Assembly (NCBI GenBank): GCA_003224075.1
Contig: QHYF01000022.1
Location: 1 to 7,866, forward strand
From: Acidobacteriota bacterium
GTDB taxonomy: Bacteria > Acidobacteriota > Terriglobia > Acidiferrales > UBA7541
Length of the DNA stretch: 7,866 bases
Direction: 5' to 3'
The position numbers were made by a program, and so were the translations under genes. How positions within the stretch are numbered: position 1 is the first letter of the stretch; the number at the start of each line of letters is the position of its first letter. The notes under the pieces are model-generated. The model was not told where the DNA came from, did not search any database, and saw only the letters and a list, made by a program, of their open reading frames with translations. Shown here piece after piece: positions 6,266 through 7,866 of this stretch.

Positions 6266-6438
6266 CGCCGTTCACCGCGCGCGATCAGCCGCGAGCGGGC
6301 GGACTACCAAATTTCGCACATGCAGACCTCTTGTTCGTTTACAGTATCCAAGTTGATCAGCACTGTGGCAAATCACCGCAAAATGCGAACAGCAGCCAAA
6401 ATCATGCGGTATCCAGGAGTTGCGGTTAGGGAGGGACA

Positions 6439-7866
6439 GTGAAGAATCGGCTTCGGTCTCGCAGCCTTTTAGAGGGCTCGGTTTCGCGGCGCAAGTTCTT
6501 AGGGCAAACCACGGCAGGGGCGATTGGTCTTTCGATCGTTCCGCGTCGGGTGTTGGGTGGCGCAGGGTATGTTCCGCCCAGCGACAAAGTCAATACTGCT
6601 TTCATCGGCGTCGGCTCCCAGGGCTTGCGCGTCATGCTTCGCTTTTTACGGGAACCCGACGTACAGGGCGTGGCTGTCTGCGACCCCAATAGAGTCAGTG
6701 CGAATCACCCACAATGGGACACGCATGAGTTCTGCAATTCCGTCCGCAAGTTGGTCGGCGTCGATAGCGGCTGGGATTGGCTCAGCCCCGACCAACCCAT
6801 TCAGTTGACCCATTCTCTTCGCGTCACGAGCGGCCTTGCAGGCCGCGAACCTTGTCAGAAAATCGTAGACGCCTATTACGGCACACAGCAGCACTCCGGC
6901 CAGTATCGTGGCTGTTCGGCATACAGTGACTTCCGCGAGCTACTTGAGAAGCAGAAGGACCTCGACGCCGTTATTGTGTGTACCACGGACCACCTGCATG
7001 CGGCTGTGTCCGCTGCGGCGATGAAGAAGCGCAAACATGTCTTTTGTCAGAAGCCTTTGACGCACACCATGTATGAGGCGCGGCGCCTAGCCGAAATCGC
7101 TCGGGATACTGGCGTGGCAACTCAGATTGCAGTTGGCAACCAGGCATCCGAATCCACTCGCTTGCTATGTGAATGGATTTGGGACGGCGCTATTGGGCCG
7201 GTGCGGGAGGTGATGAACTGGTCGAGCCGTCCTTTTTGGCCCCAAGGCCTCGAACGCCCAAAAGAGGCCGAAGCGGTGCCCGAAGGTTTAGATTGGGACC
7301 TCTGGCTCGGCCCGGCGCCGGAACGTTCTTTCAACCACGCGTACTTGCCCTTCGTTTGGCGCGGGTGGAGCGACTTCGGTTGTGGCGCTCTGGGTGATAT
7401 GGGTTCGTACAGTTTCGACACAATTTTTCGTGTTTTGAAGCTGGAGGCGCCCGCGAGTGTGGAAGCGAGCTCAAGCGAGCGGTACGAAGAGACGTACCCG
7501 CTGGCCTCGGTCATCCACTACAACTTCCCGGCACGTGGCGACATGCCACCCGTGAAATTCGCCTGGTATGACGGTGGTCTAAAGCCCCCGCGCCCAGAGG
7601 AACTGGAAGAAGACCGTCCCCTAAAGGGTGACGGCGAAGAAAATGACGAAGGGCTCCTTTTCGTCGGAGATCGCAGCAAAATTCTCTGCGCATTTAATGG
7701 TGCACGTCCAAGGCTTATTCCCGAAACCAAGATGAATAGCTACAAACAGCCGCCAAAAACACTGCCAAGATCACCTGGCAACGAACGGGAATGGCTCGAC
7801 GCCTGCAAGGGGAGCAAAGTTAAGCCCGGTGGAAATTTTGAATTCTCGGGCCTCGTCACCGAGACG
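6439..7866 (+). CDS. Tat-exported Gfo/Idh/MocA-family oxidoreductase (3' end outside window)
   Basis: The frame runs 476 codons from GTG 6439 to the window edge without a stop. An in-frame TAG at 6427-6429 limits the start, and GGAGGG (6430-6435) is its Shine-Dalgarno, although only three bases away. The N-terminus is a Tat signal: SRRKFL (16-21, twin Arg 17-18), a hydrophobic stretch to about 34, then a likely cleavage region near VLGGAG. The NAD(P)-binding Rossmann fold follows (GVGSQG, 57-62). Then come the HVFCQKPLTH segment (200-209), where the family usually has EKP, and GALGDMGSY (316-324). The ending REWLDACKGSK...FEFSGLVTET is near the usual C-terminus, so only a few dozen residues are missing. 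Members act on sugars or sugar-like substrates and, when Tat-exported, carry the cofactor into the periplasm already folded. The substrate is not predictable. It is separated by 489 bases from the operon and probably belongs to another unit. Its codon use appears looser (CTA, TTA, AGA, AGG occur) than that of the operon. Confidence 0.9.
   Translation, partial: MKNRLRSRSLLEGSVSRRKFLGQTTAGAIGLSIVPRRVLGGAGYVPPSDKVNTAFIGVGSQGLRVMLRFLREPDVQGVAVCDPNRVSANHPQWDTHEFCNSVRKLVGVDSGWDWLSPDQPIQLTHSLRVTSGLAGREPCQKIVDAYYGTQQHSGQYRGCSAYSDFRELLEKQKDLDAVIVCTTDHLHAAVSAAAMKKRKHVFCQKPLTHTMYEARRLAEIARDTGVATQIAVGNQASESTRLLCEWIWDGAIGPVREVMNWSSRPFWPQGLERPKEAEAVPEGLDWDLWLGPAPERSFNHAYLPFVWRGWSDFGCGALGDMGSYSFDTIFRVLKLEAPASVEASSSERYEETYPLASVIHYNFPARGDMPPVKFAWYDGGLKPPRPEELEEDRPLKGDGEENDEGLLFVGDRSKILCAFNGARPRLIPETKMNSYKQPPKTLPRSPGNEREWLDACKGSKVKPGGNFEFSGLVTET

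Larger units (their letters stand above)
5950..6438. other. 489-base intergenic region with inverted repeats, no convincing gene
   Basis: I see no gene I can support here. The stretch carries several self-complementary segments: CGAAGGGACCTTCG (6022-6035), a 7-bp GC-rich stem with 6-base loop (6104-6123), the palindrome GCAGGCCTGC (6121-6130), and a 9-bp inverted repeat (6231-6239 with 6257-6265). GAAGGGACCT occurs twice (6023-6032 and 6191-6200). It must hold the end of the operon transcript and the promoter of the downstream oxidoreductase, but I find neither a clear T-rich terminator nor a good -35/-10 pair. A 124-codon reading frame across 6068-6442 is Arg-rich, shows no recognisable motif and runs into the next gene's start. 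Confidence 0.6.

Noticed and set aside
6068..6442. 124-codon open frame in the intergenic region before the oxidoreductase
   Set aside because: It has no Shine-Dalgarno match I trust, an Arg-rich irregular composition, no motif, and it ends inside the start of the next gene.

Overview
The window reads as a GC-rich bacterial chromosome fragment with short intergenic gaps. Two things make an Acidobacteriota-like soil bacterium my best guess: a Tat-exported Gfo/Idh/MocA oxidoreductase of the type expanded in Acidobacteriota, Planctomycetota and Verrucomicrobiota, and a sugar-porter-like DMT permease. This is inference; there is no rRNA or marker gene to fix the taxonomy.

Layout. Bases 1-147 are the last 48 codons of a proline dehydrogenase on the plus strand. 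A DMT-superfamily sugar permease (207-1190, minus strand) converges on it. A 260-base divergent control region (1191-1450) follows, with a recognisable promoter for each direction and several palindromes. Next comes a plus-strand run of three genes: a ribokinase-family sugar kinase (1451-2392), a deoxyribose-phosphate aldolase of the animal type (2460-3521) and a two-domain ALDH16-type aldehyde dehydrogenase (3565-5949). The gaps are 67 (or 28) and 43 bases, so they probably form one operon. After that lie 489 bases without a convincing gene but with several inverted repeats. The last gene, a Tat-exported Gfo/Idh/MocA oxidoreductase (6439 onward), runs off the right edge only a few dozen residues short of its expected end.

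How the genes fit together. The permease could import a pentose or deoxypentose and the kinase phosphorylate it. The aldolase splits 2-deoxyribose 5-phosphate into glyceraldehyde 3-phosphate and acetaldehyde, and the ALDH16 enzyme is placed to oxidise the acetaldehyde to acetate. The window thus looks like a compact deoxyribose (or deoxynucleoside-sugar) catabolic locus. The aldolase and dehydrogenase are both of types best known from animals. No nucleoside phosphorylase, phosphopentomutase or regulator is present. The flanking proline dehydrogenase and exported oxidoreductase are probably separate units.

Most noteworthy: the deoC-ALDH16 pairing; the ALDH16 protein, with an intact catalytic N-terminal half and a truncated, inactive-looking C-terminal half; the divergent control region; and the terminal oxidoreductase, in which two residues usually linked to catalysis in its superfamily are replaced.
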